The notes below the pieces were generated by a model. It saw only the letters and a list, made by a program, of their open reading frames with translations. It did not search any database and had not been told where the DNA came from. This document shows, in pieces, positions 9,252 through 22,806 of a DNA stretch of 64,000 nt (within the stretch, counting starts at the first letter, position 1; every line of letters begins with the position of its first letter). The position numbers and the translations under genes were made by a program. The stretch is from positions 1,151,903-1,215,902 of the forward strand of contig QXEO01000155.1 in assembly GCA_007115705.1 (NCBI GenBank). Direction: 5' to 3'. Source of the stretch: Dactylis glomerata (taxonomy: Eukaryota > Streptophyta > Magnoliopsida > Poales > Poaceae).

Positions 9252-10907
9252 AAATCCGGAGACGCCGTCCCGCGAACTCCGGCGAGGGGGCCACGCACCC
9301 AGCAGCTCCGACGAGCCCCGAGTGCACGGAAGGCAGAAGAACAGCAACAACGCTCCACAGACCGCCCTCGCCGGAGCAGAGCTCTTCTGCCGCAAAACGC
9401 CAATCCGGCCGCGCCAACCGCTCCCGAGCGCCGCCGGCTAGCACCCACACCGAACCTACACTATATACACGCCGCAGATCGGGGCTTCCCCATCCTCCCG
9501 CTGCCGGAGCAGCCGGCGGAGGGTGAGGAACCCACCGACCCGACGGCGGCGAGGTGGTTCGACGGAGATCGCCCAAAAGTCGCCCTCTCTACTGTAGACG
9601 GGGAGAGGATAAGCTCCAAGGTAGCTGCTCGCAACGGCCAGCTAATCCGCTAGTGAAATCCAGTCGGAGTCGGAGTCGGGGACCCAATCACTCCGGCGTC
9701 GGTCGGTCGCGTGCATGCACCGGGTAGCGCGTCGGAAGCAGCGCGCCGCCACGACCTCATGCGCGTCACGGCTGCCTGTCGGCAATGCCAGGAGAGTCCA
9801 CGGCTCCACGCGCCGCGCCGGAGGCCTCGACGTCGTCCGTGACGTGCATGTTAGCATATTCAGAAGCTTGCGACTTGTGAGTGATAAGGTTCAGAATCTG
9901 AACTCGAGCGTGTGAGAAATGTGGCCGACCGACGGACCGAGGACTGCAAAGGCGTCGGCAGCGGTGGGCTGTGTGGCATGCCGACGCGCGCCGTGGCGTC
10001 GGACTCCGGCCACTTCACGATGCATATTCGATATTTGTTTAAGTATGTTCGGGTCTTCTCTTTAATATCTGAGGATGATGCACGCGTGAACTTGGTTAAT
10101 AATTTAATGCCGTACTTTCTACTCCTCCGATGGGAAATACTAAGTTTTATCAAGTATACAAAGAAGGAAATATCGGTAACTATAATGTCAAAGAAGTATA
10201 TTACTCCGTATAAGAATACATATTGTGGTGTACGTCCGTGTTATTTACTCTTATGTATACATTTGGTTAAGCTTATAAATATTAACTTTTTTACTAGATT
10301 TCTGCACGTCGCATATTTTGGGATGGATTATCATGACCCAGTTATAGTGCATAAAACTATTTGAATACAATAATTATATTGCATAGTATTATACTGAGGA
10401 ATCTGAAGATCAAAACATGGACGTCATCCATTTCTAATTAACTATTGTCATGTGATGATATGATACTACAATCATCTTCCTCGTTCTTAATTACACATCA
10501 TATTTTTTGTGGTTGATATCCTTATGATACTTGCGGTGTGGGAGACTTTTGGCTTTCACAACCGATAGTTGCCCTTACAAGAGACATTCAAGTTCTACGT
10601 GAAATTTTTGCAATTGTCCAAGAAATGCTGAATGATTTTTATACAAGGGAAATGTCGTGTCATACGAAACTTCTAGGCTCAAGAAATCTCATTTGAGACA
10701 AAAGTATGTGATGAAAATTGTTAACTAGCCGGGGTAGTCTTTTTATCTTCTTTTTTTGACTCTCCCATGTTCAACCAATTCACTGATCAAATCGATCGAT
10801 CATGCACATGCCTATGTTCCCTAGCCTTTGTTTGTCCCAATTTTCCAAAAAGATATTGTTCTCTACCACCATTCCTTCTCATCTGTCGCACCTTGTCCCT
10901 CTGCGTA
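9252..10907. other. Non-element spacer between CACTA-1 and CACTA-2; no gene recognised
   Basis: The first part (9252-9850) is GC-rich, with short open frames on both strands but no recognisable domain or splice structure. The rest (9850-10907) is AT-rich and shows nothing coding. It could be host DNA or an old, decayed transposon. I see no clear MITE ends or LTR. Confidence 0.5.
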
Positions 10908-11110
10908 CACTAGTGGAAAACATGCCATCAGTCCCGGTTGGTGCCGGCCTTCAGTCCTGGTTGCGCAACTGGGACTAACCAACCGGGACTGGAGTCCGGT
11001 CATTAATCCCGGTTGCTATACGAACCGGGACTAAAGGCTTACCACGTGGCAGGAGCCAGGCGCTCGTGGGCGTAGGACCTTTAGTCCCGGTTCGTGGCCC
11101 ACACGTGGCA
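10908..11110. repeat. CACTA-2 left TIR and sub-terminal repeats
   Basis: The TIR is at 10908-10926, followed by inverted copies of cagtcccggtt, aaccgggactgg, aatcccggtt, gaaccgggactaaag and tttagtcccggttcg. This is the ORF2-proximal end, equivalent to 9251 in CACTA-1. The two ends face each other tail to tail. Confidence 0.88.
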
Positions 11111-11373
11111 GCCTTTGCTTTCTCCTTATTTTTCTGCATTTAAATTGTTTGTTAGGTTTAGGGTTTATCATGTATCTTGCTCTATTCAATTTTTTGATTC
11201 ATTTCAAACAACTTTTCGTATATACATATTCATACAACATTACAATATAATATACAAGCCGATACATATATATATATAATATATCTTGTCCGCCGAGCAT
11301 ATACATATAAGTATATACAACTTGTTCACACACATAAGATCACGACTTATTTAATTATACACATACAACTTGT

Positions 11374-12989
11374 CTAATCGAAACTGATATGAAATTCACC
11401 CTTTGGGTTAATAACATGATCAAGCAGAAATCCGGCTATTTCCTCTTGAATTCCTATTATGCGTTCAGTCGGTGAGAGCCGATTCCGCTTTGCTTCGAAC
11501 TACGAAGAAGAAGATCAATATGAATACAAATCATCATAACAAAATTGATGGCAATAAATGAATTTGTCAGTATATTGTTCACTTACTGTTTGAAAATCAA
11601 TTCCTTCATTGACCAGCACGTGAAGGTTCTCGCAAGCGTAGTATGCACATAAATTAGTCCCCGATGGCTGCCTTGCACACTTTACGAGAATAGATTTTAG
11701 TCAGTGACATATCAAGATTGATATACTTAATGGTATTTGAAACTAGAATTAAAGGGATGTGCGGACCTAGCTCGTACGACTTACCTCAATCGGACGATAA
11801 ATCAGCTCATTTTTCCATTCACCTTTTACTGTGCGTATAAACCGTTTCCAAACACTGCCGAGCAAACAAAATGAATAGATGAGTTATAAATGAACAAAAG
11901 AGACCGATATAATGCCGTAATGATTGAAATTACTTATCCGTCATATCAATGATGCTTTGGTATTCATTAAGTTGTTTATTCATCGAGTCAAATATTTCAA
12001 CCCTTCCATAGTCAGGTTCAATCTTTAGCAAAATCCAGTGGTAACTGCACGTAAGTTTAATTATATAAGTTAATAACTCATCAATTACACTTATAACATC
12101 GAGTAAGGAAAATTAACTATGTATAAGATAGTAACACTCACTTAAAGTTGTATGGAAACAGTATTCTAGTTGTATATTCATGCGTAAGTAAGAACTCTAG
12201 CAAGATATCCTCCGTCTCCTTGCGTTTGTTCTGTACCGTCACTACGTTAACTCGATTTGGATCAATGAATCCAAGTTGGAAGTCATTCCTTTGCTTACAT
12301 TGCATACTCTTTATTCTGCATAATAAACAGCGTAGTGAGGATAATTACATGCAAAGAACGAGATGAGCTAGAGACTTACAGAAATAATGAATCACTTACA
12401 GAACATAGGCACTGACGAGAGATTTGTCGAGCGCGTCTTGATTGAATAGCTGAAAGAATTCATCAAACTCAATATGGACCAAGTCTTCACCTAAGAAATG
12501 GTCCCGTGAGATATTCATAAGGAGAAATTGTTGCGTGCCCTTTGCGGCATGCATGTACCACTTATGCAATTTTCGCATTTGTGTTGGTAGATTTATTTCA
12601 ATCTCAGGTGGGACCAGACTCTTCCCTTTTTCATATTGCCGTGCTACAGGCGCCTTTGGGATATCTTCATACATCAACTGAGAAAGAGTCAAACCAGCTT
12701 CAGCAGCAAAGTCGGCGGGATTGGGTTGAGCAACACTCCCACCAGCATCACTAGCAAACACCTTTAGCAGGGAGATCGATTTTTTGGTCTGTGCTCCAAG
12801 CTGGGCAACGTCTCTTCTCCCTCTTGCAGTTGCGCTTGTCTTATTAGCTTCTTTTTTTTGTATCTACCTGCATATCCAAACAGCGCTTGTAGTCATCTGG
12901 TTTATTCAATTCATATTGCGAAGGTTGGGTAAGCATATCAAAGGCCCACTCCTTCTGTTTCAGAGTATATACCTGCTTTGGGTTAGGGG
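11374..12989 (-). pseudogene. CACTA-2 ORF2, 3' part (end of exon 2 plus Ulp1-like exons)
   Basis: Exons on the minus strand: end of exon 2 12989-12400, then 12315-12142, 12044-11934, 11854-11785, 11679-11587 and 11499-11374 (TAG at 11376-11374). All borders are GT/AG. The 174-nt exon has the same length as its counterpart in CACTA-1. The Ulp1-like catalytic signs are present: His in NYHWILL, Asp in EIFDS, and Gln/Cys in RQPSGTNLCAYYAC. A frameshift in the A-rich run near 12850-12865, with two adjacent stops, breaks exon 2. The VAQLG block upstream of 12761 aligns with CACTA-1 ORF2. The gene continues at 40573 on the other side of the outer Gypsy. Confidence 0.82.
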
Positions 12990-14423
12990 TGATGTCTACG
13001 CACGCGTCTGTTCTTGTAGACAGTGTTGGGCCTCCAAGTGCAGAGGTTTGTAGAACAGCAGCAAGTTTCTCTTAAGTGGATCACCCAAGGTTTATCGAAC
13101 TCAGGGAGGAAGAGGTCAAAGCTATCCCTCTCAAACAACCCTGCAATTACGATACAGAAAGTCTCTTGTGTCTCCAACACACCCAATACACTTGTCAGAT
13201 GTATAGGTGCACTAGTTCGGCGAAGAGATAGTGAAATACAAGTAGTAGTGATGATTATAAGTAGTAACTGTAATAAGAAATAAGTATCGCTGCAAGCAAA
13301 CATGTAACAAAACTGAAAGGAAACGGTGTGCAATGCTTGGAAACAAGGCCTAGGGATCATACTTTCACTAGTGGACACACTCTCAACAAATATAACATAA
13401 TTGAACCAATAGATACTATCATCAATATGCAACTCAAAACAGTTCTCCAATGGAAAACGAACACTAATCATGCGTAGGGCTACGAAGCACTCCTCAAAGT
13501 CCGTATGTACCCAAACTAGATTGTCCCACACTATCGCCGTGAACGCACTAGATGGTTCCAATAAACACCAACATTTTATAGAGATATTAACCAAAAAGAT
13601 ACATATGATGCACACACTAGTCACCTTTACACCATGATACGAGGTATCTCCGGAGAGTACAATAATAAAGCATAGGAGTAGCATAATATCTGAATAATAA
13701 CGTCTACCAATTCAACTAGATACAAAGCTCACGATCACATAAATATCACATCATGGGAGAGAGAGATGAACCACATAGCTACCGGTAGAGCCCTCAACCC
13801 CGGGGGAGAACTACTCCCTCCTCATCATAGGAGACAGCAAGGTTGATGGAGATGGCAGTGAGGTCGATGGAGACGGCAGAGACGGCGATGGAGACCGATG
13901 GAGATGGCTCTGGGGGCACTTCACCGTCCCGGCAGGGTGCCGGAACAGAGACTTCTGTCCCCCAAAATTTGTCTTCGACGGCGGCGGCGCTGCGGAACTC
14001 TTCTAGAAATTTCGCTGATTGATCTAGGGTTTTCCGTCGGGAGGCTTTTTATAGGCGAAGGGGCGTCGTCAGGAGGCGGCCAGGGGGTCTCACCACAGGG
14101 GGGCGCGGCCAGGGGCTGGGCCGCGCCCTCTCATGGTGAGGCTGGCCCCTGGCACCCCTCTGGCTCTCTTTCGGTCCTCGTCCTTTGTCCGGGAAAAATA
14201 GGAGTTTGGGAACTTGTTTCGTCCAATTCCGAGAATATTTCCTGTGTAGCTTTTCTGAAACACAAAAACAGCTGAAAACAAGGAACTGGCACTGTGGCAT
14301 CTTGTCAATAGGTTAATTCTGGAAATCGCATAAAAATGCCACAAAGTGTAACAAAACACAAGGCAAATGGTGTGAAAACAAGCATGGAGCATCAAAAATT
14401 ATAGATACGTTTAAGACGTATCA
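12990..14423 (-). repeat. Outer Gypsy 3' LTR
   Basis: A 1434-bp LTR with TG...CA ends. A TATA box reads CTATAAAAAGCC on the minus strand at about 14044-14056. The adjacent polypurine tract on the minus strand is AAGCTTGGGGATGC (14424-14437). Open frames inside it are not genes. Confidence 0.92.
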
Positions 14424-15646
14424 GCATCCCCAAGCTTAACTCCTGCTCGTCCTCGAGTAGGTAAGTGATAACAAAATAATAATTTTTGAGGTTACATGCA
14501 CCATCACAATTTGATCAACGAGGTAGAGCATTGAGTGCTGAGATCAAAGAACTTAAAACATGGGCATGAAAGACATAATCTTGATAATAGAAACTTAGCA
14601 ACCATGTTATAGCATGAAAAGAAACACAAAGGAAAGATCATGAAAATGAAATAATGAAAGTCACGTGTCTTTCAACCATATGGAAAACATAGCAAATGGT
14701 TTTCAGCTTGTCCCTCATGGAGTAGCAAAATATAAATGCATAGGACACCTTCAAGTTTAAGAGGGCGACTAGATACAAATAATTTAAGAACAAGTGAAAC
14801 CAAAATCATGAGTCAATCAATGATAAACTTTGGGACTATGCACATTAAACTCAGAATGGCAACTATGCTCTCTTAGATGGTGCATAAAGGTAGAAGGTGG
14901 AGACTCAACATGAAAATAAAAGAAATGCCCTTCGCAGAGGGAAGCAGTGATTGCAAGTTTTATAAACCTTCAAAAATTATGGTACTTACTAGCTTTGAGC
15001 TCTCATTGCCGCCATCATAGGCATCTTGAATAGTTAAAGTTAATGCGAATACACTTATGCTGCATATGCTTGACAAATCATAAGTTGAAAACCTCGTGTC
15101 CCGTGAAATACGAATACCCAAACCTCATGCTACTCGACTTAGAGTCCCAAGCAAGCTCTTGTCATTGTAAATATATGTGTATCATCGAGAACCGCCAACG
15201 GGGTACCTCCGTGCCCGATGACATGGAACAAGCCCACATCAAAATGATAGGACAAACAGACAATGAACACCTCGGCATATCTTTTATTTACCATTGGTAT
15301 AGCTTTTTATTGTGAGATGTGTCGTCGAATGTTCACTATGGGCATGCTGTAAATTTCCACCATGAATTATGCATGGCTTAGATTAGCGGCCCAGGCGTTT
15401 CCCTAACACATATAAAAACTCCATGATCCCGCCAGATTCCCAACTTATTTCACATCGCGAGTATCCATAAACAAAAGATCACGATATCAACTCAAATGAA
15501 AGATAGTGCAATGTTGAAAGCTTGCCCAATGACAGCATGGCTGGGCTAATTTCCAACTTACAACTTGCAAGCATAACAACTCAACATAAGAGAGCCAAAA
15601 TGTCAAAATTTTAAAACGAGAAAAGTAATGTGTGCCATCAGGTTCG
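14424..15646 (-). other. Outer Gypsy, distal 3' internal region (non-coding)
   Basis: No coding frame. It begins with the polypurine tract and ends at the insertion point of the inner Gypsy (TSD GTTCG at 15642-15646). It is closely similar to 17280-18450 of the inner Gypsy, so the two elements share this 3' module. Confidence 0.85.
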
Positions 15647-17279
15647 TGATGCCTGGTAAATGACCAGCCCGTTGGGAACCCCAAGAGGAAGGTGTGATGA
15701 ATATAGCAGCAAGATTTTCCCTCAGTACGAAACCAAGGTTTATCGTTCAGGAGAGGAGCAGACAAACGACTGAAGGTGATGCTTGCTAGCTTGCGACAGC
15801 TTAGGACAATTTATAGGGCGCCTCATCCAAGCTTTGCGTTGCTAGCTGCAACACGGAACCTGCACACAACACAACCAAATACTTTGTTCCCAACTTATGA
15901 TGAGGTTGTCAATCTCACCGGTTTGCTTGAAATAAAGGGTATGAGCGTATCGAGTGGAAAGTGATAATAGTATGCAAGTAAAGTAAACAGTGCGAGTAAA
16001 GTAAACAGGTGATAGCAATATAATGGAAATAGGACTGGTGTCCACAGTTCACTAGCGGTGTCTCTCCATAAGATAAAATAACACATGCTGGGTAAACAAA
16101 TTACAGTTGGGCAATTGATAGAATAAAGACAACGTGCATACAATGAGAGGATCACTATGAGATTTACTCTGGGCATTACAACAAAATACATAGACCGCCA
16201 TCCAACTGCATCTATGACTAATAATCCACTCACGGGGATATCGTCCGAACACCCCATGAGTATTAAGTTGCGAACAATAGATAACTGCATTAAGCAAAGT
16301 GTGTAATGTAAACAAAGCATATACCCTCGAGCATATGAATGTTGTTTTCCCCCTAGTAGCAACAGCACATCTACAACCTTAGAGGTTTCTGTCACTCCCC
16401 CAGATTAAATAGAGGCATGAACCCACTATCGAGCATAAATACCCCCTCTTGGAGTCACTAGCAACTACTCGGCCAAGATAGCTACTAACAACAGAGAGCA
16501 TGCAAGATCATAAACAATATAGAGATAACATAAGATAAATTTTAGTACTTCAACTCAAGCATAACACCGATATTCATCGGATCCCAACAAACCAAACATG
16601 TAGAATTACATAACGGTGATCTCAATCATGTAAGACAGCTCATGAGATCTAAACATAAAGCATATGGTGGAGAAGACAACCATCTAGCTACTGCTATGGA
16701 CCCATAGTCCAAGGTAGACTACTCACTCATCGCTCCGGAGGCAAGCATGGCGATAAAGAAGACCTCCGGTGGCGATTCCCCTCTCCGGCAGGGTGCCGGG
16801 AAGAGCTTCTGGACCCTCCCGATCTTCGGGTCGACGGTGGCGGCGGATCGCGATGTGTTCTGGAAAACTGATCGGGTTCTTAGGTTTTTCCCGTCGGGGG
16901 GTCTTTATAGGCGAAGGGCCATCGTCAGAAGTGGACCGAGGCAGTCTCACACATAGGGGGCGCGGCCCAGCCCCTGGCCGCGCCGCCCTGGTGTGAGGGC
17001 CCCTCGTGGCCCACTCCAACTCCTCTTTGGTTCTCTGGAAGCTTCGGTGAAATTCTGGGCGACTGGCTTTGGTTTCGTCCAATTCCGAGAATATTTCCTG
17101 TGTAACTTTTTTGAAACACAAAAATAGCAGAAAACAGGGAACTGGCACTGTGGCGACTTGTTAGTAGGTTAGTTCCGGAAAATGCATAAAAGTGCCATGA
17201 AGTGTAACGAAACATTAGGCAAATGGTGTAAAAACAAGCATGGAGCATCAAAAATTATGGATACGTTGGAGACGTATCA
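15647..17279 (-). repeat. Inner Gypsy 3' LTR
   Basis: A 1633-bp LTR, TGATGCCTGG...GACGTATCA on the plus strand. A TATA box (CTATAAAGACC on the minus strand) lies at about 16901-16912. The polypurine tract next to it is AGCTTGGGGATGC (minus strand, 17292-17280). Confidence 0.92.
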
Positions 17280-20176
17280 GCATCCCCAAGCTTAACTCCT
17301 GCTCGTCCTCGAGTAGGTAAGTGATAACAAAAGAAATAATTTTGAGGTGACATGCACCTACACAATCTTGATCACACATATGTAAGCGTTGTGAGCTGGG
17401 ATCAAAAGAACTTAAAACATGGGCATGAAAGACATATCTTGATAGAAGAAACTTAGCAACCATGTTATAAACATGAAAATGAACACAAACAAAAGGTCAT
17501 GAACAATGAAACAATGAAAGTCAAACGTGTGTTCAAATCATAAGGAAAAACATACAAATGGTTTTCAGCTTGTCCTTCATGGAGAGCAAAACATAAATGC
17601 ATAGGACACCTTCAAGTTTAAGAGGGCGACTAGATACAAATAATTTAAGAACAAGTGAAACCAACAATATGAATCAATCAATGAAAACTTTGGGACAATG
17701 CACATTATACTAAGAATGACAACTATGCTCTCTTAATGGTGCATAAAGATAGAAGATGGTGACTCAACATAAAAGTAAAAGAAAGGTCCTTCGCGGAGGG
17801 AAGCAGTGATTGCAAGTTTTATAACCTTCAAAAATTATGGTACTTACCGGCTTTGAGCTCTCATTGACCCCATCATAAGCATCTTGCATGGTTAAAGTTA
17901 ATGCGAGAACACTTACGCTGCATATGCTTGACAAATCATAAGTTGAAAACCTCGTGTCCCATGAATACGAGTACCCAAATCTCATGCTACTTTACTTAGA
18001 GTCCCAAGCAAGCTCTTGTCATTGTAAGTATACACGTATCATCGAGAACCACCAACGGGGTACCTCCGTGCCTGATAACATGGAACAAGCCCATATCAAA
18101 ATGATAGGACAAGCAGACAATGAACACCTCAACACCTCGACAATGTCCACTATGGGCATGCTGCAAATTTACACCATGAATTATGCATGGCTTAGATTGG
18201 CGGCCCAGGCGTTTCTCTAACACATATACAAACTCCATGATCCCGCAAGATTCCCAATTCATTTCACACCGCGAGTATCCATAAACAAAAGATCACGATA
18301 TCAACTCAAATAAGAAGTGCAATGTTGAAAGCTTGCCCCATGACGGCATGGCTGGGCTAGTCTCCAACTTACAACTTGCAAGCATAACAACTCAACATAA
18401 GAGACCACAATGTCAAAAAAATTAGAACGAGAAAAAGTAAAGTGTGCCTTCCGGTTCGTGAGAGCTTTACTGACCAATTTTCGCATAACACTGGTAAGAG
18501 TTTAATTTGAAGAGTAAATAAAAGCAAGTCAAATTTACTTGGAATAGAAAATTGCTAATAGGTATGTATGGTGGACACTTTGGCAAACTTGGTTTTTAGG
18601 AGTTGGATGCACGAGTAGAGCTCATACTCAGTACAAGGCGAGGGCTAGCAAAAGACTGGGAGCGACCAACTAAGAGAGCAATAATGGCCATAATCGTGAA
18701 AAGCGACAAAGCAACATTAAAAGAAGCATAAGATGGCATCAAAAGTCAAAAACTAAATGATCATAGAGGCTATTGGCGACTTTGTAAGAGTCTAACATGT
18801 GTGAGCATGCGCCAAGTCAACCCAAATAAAGCATCAAGGAGAAAACCAAAATAATGCTTCCAAACGATAAAAACAACGCATGATTCTTTCAAAGGCTCAT
18901 TAAGCAATCTCAGTTATTTGAGACAAGTCATGCTACAGCAAAACCACTAAGCATACTATCAAAAAGACATCAAGCACGACATGCAAAAGCCTAAGCCGCA
19001 GTCCACACAAGCTCCTTCTTGTACCACTTTTTTTTTTGCATAAAGCTTTCTCTTTTCCAACACCATTCGAACTTTTTATAAACACCTCTTTTGATGAAAA
19101 CCAATAAAGATCAGAGGCAAAAATACACCTTGATGAAAAGATATAATAAGATCTGAACACAAATCAAGGCGAAAATCGAAAGCTAAACGTAGTTCTAGAA
19201 AAAGAAGAACACTCGTTGAAACGAATAGAGTGAAAAACGGAGTGTTCTTGGCAAATGAAAAGCAAGGCAACTTCTCCAAAAGAAATTTGTTGGGGTCCAA
19301 CCATTTATTGCAGCAAACTAAACTAAACTAAACTAAAATGAAAACTAAAAACAACTGACGCTCCAAGAAACACGCATAATGCATGAAGCAATAAAAATAT
19401 AGTGTCTTGAAAGGTGACCTGATTTTTGCCGATGAAGAAGGGGTGCCTCGGGGCATCCCCAAGCTTTGACGCTTGTACTTCTTGGATATTTCTTGGTGTG
19501 ATGCATGGGTATCCCCAAGCTTGAGCTTTTGTCCATTCTTCAACTCATCTCATCACTCTCCGATCCCTACACTTGAAAACTTCCTTCATACAAAACTAAA
19601 CACAAATCTATTAGCAACATTAGTGTAAGCATAACATATAATCAACCCTTTTTGCTTCAGGTATCAACCCAAAACCACCACATATTAAGCATATACTACT
19701 GTATCAACTTCCCCAAAAGTTCCGTGATCAAAAGAACTCAAAAAGAAAGCGATAAAGCGGCAAACACAAATATTGGCAGAAATCTGTCAAAACAGAACAG
19801 CTGACAAAGGTCGAATTTTTAAGGTGTTTTCTGTTGCTCAAATCAAAAAGTGTTCAACTAATGAAAGTTTGGATATAACCTGGGGCATATGCACAAGAAA
19901 TCGGAGGTCCAAAAGATATACAGAGAATTTTCACGAATTTTTACGGTGCAGCACCGAAAACAGTTTCAGGACAGCAACATCCCCAAATCTTACCTCACTC
20001 AAATTAGAGGCTTCTCTTGGCACAGAAACGAAATAAAAAGGATAAGGAGAGGTCATTACAGTAGTAATAACTTCCAAGACTCAAATAAAAGAAAAAGAAC
20101 TGAATGTAAAAACGTTGGGTTATCTCCCAAGAGTGCTCTTCTTTAACGCCTTTGAGCTAGGCGCAGAAAATGCGAA
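17280..20176 (-). other. Inner Gypsy 3' internal region, non-coding
   Basis: About 2.9 kb with no credible coding frame between the protease stop and the 3' LTR, where pol would lie in a complete element. It matches 14424-15646 and 34755-36470 of the outer Gypsy along nearly its whole length. Confidence 0.8.
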
Positions 20177-22291
20177 TCAAGTAATATCAAGTGATGAAGC
20201 ATCAAGCTCATAATTTGCTCGAATAGAGTCAAAAACTAATTTCTTTCTCTTCCTAGGGAAGTGTTCCATACCTTTCTTGAGTGGGAATTGATATTTGATG
20301 GTGCCTTCCCTCATATCAATGATGGCACCTACAGTTCGAAGAAAGGGTCTTCCCAAAATAATAGGACATGAAGCATTGCATTCAACATCCATGACAAGAA
20401 AATCAACGGGAACAAGGTTATTGTTAACCACAATAAGAACATCATTAATTCTTCCCAAAGGTTTCTTCTTAGCAACATCAGCAATAGGAACATCATAATA
20501 ACACTTTTCAAGCGGTGGTAAATCAAGCATGTCATAAATTTTTCTAGGCATAATAGAAATATTAGCACCTAGATCACATAAAGCATGGCAATCAAAACCA
20601 TTAACATGCATATCAATGATGGGTTCCCAACCATCTTCTAACTTCTTGGGAACAGAAGCTTTTTGCTTCAACTTTTCATCCCTAATTTTCATAAGAGCAT
20701 TGGTAATATGCTTAGTAAAAGCAACATTTAAGGAACTAGCATTGGGAGTCAAAGCAAGCTTTTGCAAGAACAAAATAACTTCAGATATATTGCAGCCATC
20801 AACATCAAAATCATTAAAGGAAATAGAGCTATCATCTCCTACACTCCAAAAAATTTCAGCACTCTTTTGAGAAAAAGTTTTGGCAGTTTTAGGCTTTTTA
20901 ACACAAGGAGTGGGAGTTTTCTCTACACCAATCAAAGTAAGAGGATTGCTAGCATTAGGAACAACATCATTAGAGGTAGTAATAGTACAAACTTTCATAT
21001 TCCTAGCAATCTCATCCTCTCTTTCCTATCTAGCATGCAATTCTGCTAACAATCTAACATTTTCATCAATTCCAACTTGAATAGCATTAGCAGTAGCAAA
21101 AGGATCAGGCTTAGCGGACATTCTGTTAACCAAAGAAGATTGCACATTAGACAAAGATGAAATATCGGTTTCAGCTTTGGAAACCTTAGCTTGCAATTCA
21201 GGAATAGCCTTGTTTAAATTTTCAAGTTGATGACTAATAGTCGTCAACAGAGCTGATTGCTCCTCCATAGTCTTAGTAAACAACTTATTTTGCTCATATT
21301 GCATTTGCATAAAATTCTTGGTAGCCTTTTCAAGTTCTAAAAACCTCTCTTCACTAGGCATTTTAGGTCTACCAAGATAGCCATTTTCACCATTAGAGGG
21401 AAACGGCCTATAGTTGTTACTAGCAAAATTGTTCCTATAAGCATTGTTGTTAAAGTTATTGTTTCTAATGAAGTTTACATCAACATGCTCTTCTTGAGCA
21501 ACCAAAGAGGCTAAAGGAACATTATTAGGATCAACATGAGTCCTATCATTAGCAAGCATAGCCATAATAGTATCAATCTTATCACTCAAGGAAGAGGTTT
21601 CCTCAACAGAATTTACCTTCTTACCTTGTGGAGCTCTCTCGGTGTGCCATTCGAAGTAATTTACCATCATGTTGTCGAGTAGCTTTGTTGCGGCGCCCAA
21701 GGTTAGGGACATAAAAGTGCCTCCAGCAGCTGAATCAAGTAGGTTCCTCGAAGAAAAATTCAGTCCTGCATAAAAAGTTTGAACAATCATCCAAGTAGTC
21801 AGTCCATGAGTGGGACAATTCTTTATCATAGATTTCATTCTTTCCCAAGCTTGAGCAACATGTTCATTATCAAACTGACTAAACTTCATAATATTGCTAC
21901 GCAAAGCTATAATCTTAGCAGGAGGATAGTATCTACCAATAACAACATCCTTACACTTAGTCCATGAATCAATACTATTCTTAGTCAGAGACAGCAACCA
22001 ATCCTTAGCTTTTCCTCTCAAAGAAAAAGGAAACAACTTAAGCTTAATAATATCACTTCCAACATCCTTATATTTCTGCATCTCACATAGCTCAATAAAA
22101 TTGTTGAGATGAGCTGCAGCATCTTCTGTACTAGCACCAGAAAATTGCTCTTTCATAACAAGGTTCAATAAAGCAGGCTTAATCTCATAAAATTTTGCAG
22201 CAGGAGCAGGTGACGCAATAGGAGTGCAGATAAAATCACTATTGTTCATGCTAGTAAAGTCACACAACTTGGTGTTTTCAGGAGTAGCCAT
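20177..22291 (-). pseudogene. Inner Gypsy gag-protease polyprotein, one in-frame stop
   Basis: The start ATG is at 22291 (MATPENTKLC). The open frame extends 99 codons upstream, but that part lies in the PBS/leader. Gag: a retrotransposon-gag region with FSLRGKAKDWLLSL and HVAQAWERMKSM, at about 60-200 residues. Near the C-terminus is a heptad-like stretch (QLENLNKAIPELQAKVSK). TAG at 21026-21028 interrupts the frame between HAR and ERE. The frame then reopens unchanged into an aspartic-protease-like domain (ALCDLGANISIMP with the DLGA variant, ILGRPFLRT) that ends at 20177. DLGA in place of DTGA or DSGA is common in the Athila-like lineage. CAG to TAG is the simplest cause of the stop. Readthrough suppression is a less likely alternative. 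Confidence 0.85.
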
Positions 22292-22460
22292 TTCAGCAAA
22301 ACTAAAAGAAGACAAGTAAAAACAACTACAAAGGATTCTAATTTTTTTTGGGTTTTTGATAAAACGATGCAAGTAAAATAAATAAAGTAAAGCAAAACAA
22401 ATAAACAAAGTAAAGGATGTGCGTGCGAAAAACTCCCCTCGCAGAAGTCTTCTTCTTCCT

Positions 22461-22477
22461 CCCCAGCAACGGCGCCA
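22461..22477 (-). other. Inner Gypsy primer-binding site
   Basis: TGGCGCCGTTGCTGGGG on the minus strand, complementary to the 3' end of a plant tRNA-Asp type primer. It marks 5' LTR orientation. Confidence 0.8.
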
Positions 22478-22488
22478 GAAAATGTGCT

Positions 22489-22806
22489 TAATGCCTGGTA
22501 AATGACCAGCCCGTTGGGAACCCCAAGAGGAAGGTGTGATGAATATAGCAGCAAAATTTTCCCTCAGTACGAAACCAAGGTTTATCATTCAGGAGAGGAG
22601 CAGACAAACGACTGAAGGTGATGCTTGCTAGCTTGCGATAGCTCAGGACAATTTATAGGGCGCCTCGTCCAAGCTTTGCTTTGCTAGCTGCAACACGGAA
22701 CCTGTACACAACACAACCAAATACTTTGTTCCCAACTTACGATGAGGTTGTCAATCTCACCGGTTTGCTTGAAACAAAGGGTATGAGCGTATCGAGTGGA
22801 AAGTGA
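22489..22806 (-). repeat. Inner Gypsy 5' LTR, first fragment
   Basis: Matches 15647-15964 of the 3' LTR. It is cut at 22806 by the Copia insertion. The first two bases are TA, not TG. Confidence 0.9.

Noticed and set aside
9252..9653. Open GC-rich frames on both strands next to the CACTA-1 end, possible host exon
   Set aside because: No domain, no convincing start or splice pattern. High GC explains the open frames.
9244..9661. Second occurrence of (c/t)agtgaaatcc at 9651-9661, resembling the CACTA-1 end plus its flank
   Set aside because: The inner sequence at 9651 does not look like this TIR and lacks sub-terminal repeats. A 10-base match may be chance.
10100..10215. Possible Stowaway MITE (tactcctccg and attactccgt)
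   Set aside because: No matching terminal inverted repeat pair with TA duplication could be drawn.
13000..14400. Several 100-230 codon frames inside LTRs (also in the 15.9-17.2, 33.4-34.7, 39.4-40.4 and 59.0-59.5 kb LTRs)
   Set aside because: They recur in every copy of these LTRs in both orientations and have no domain. LTRs of these families are non-coding.
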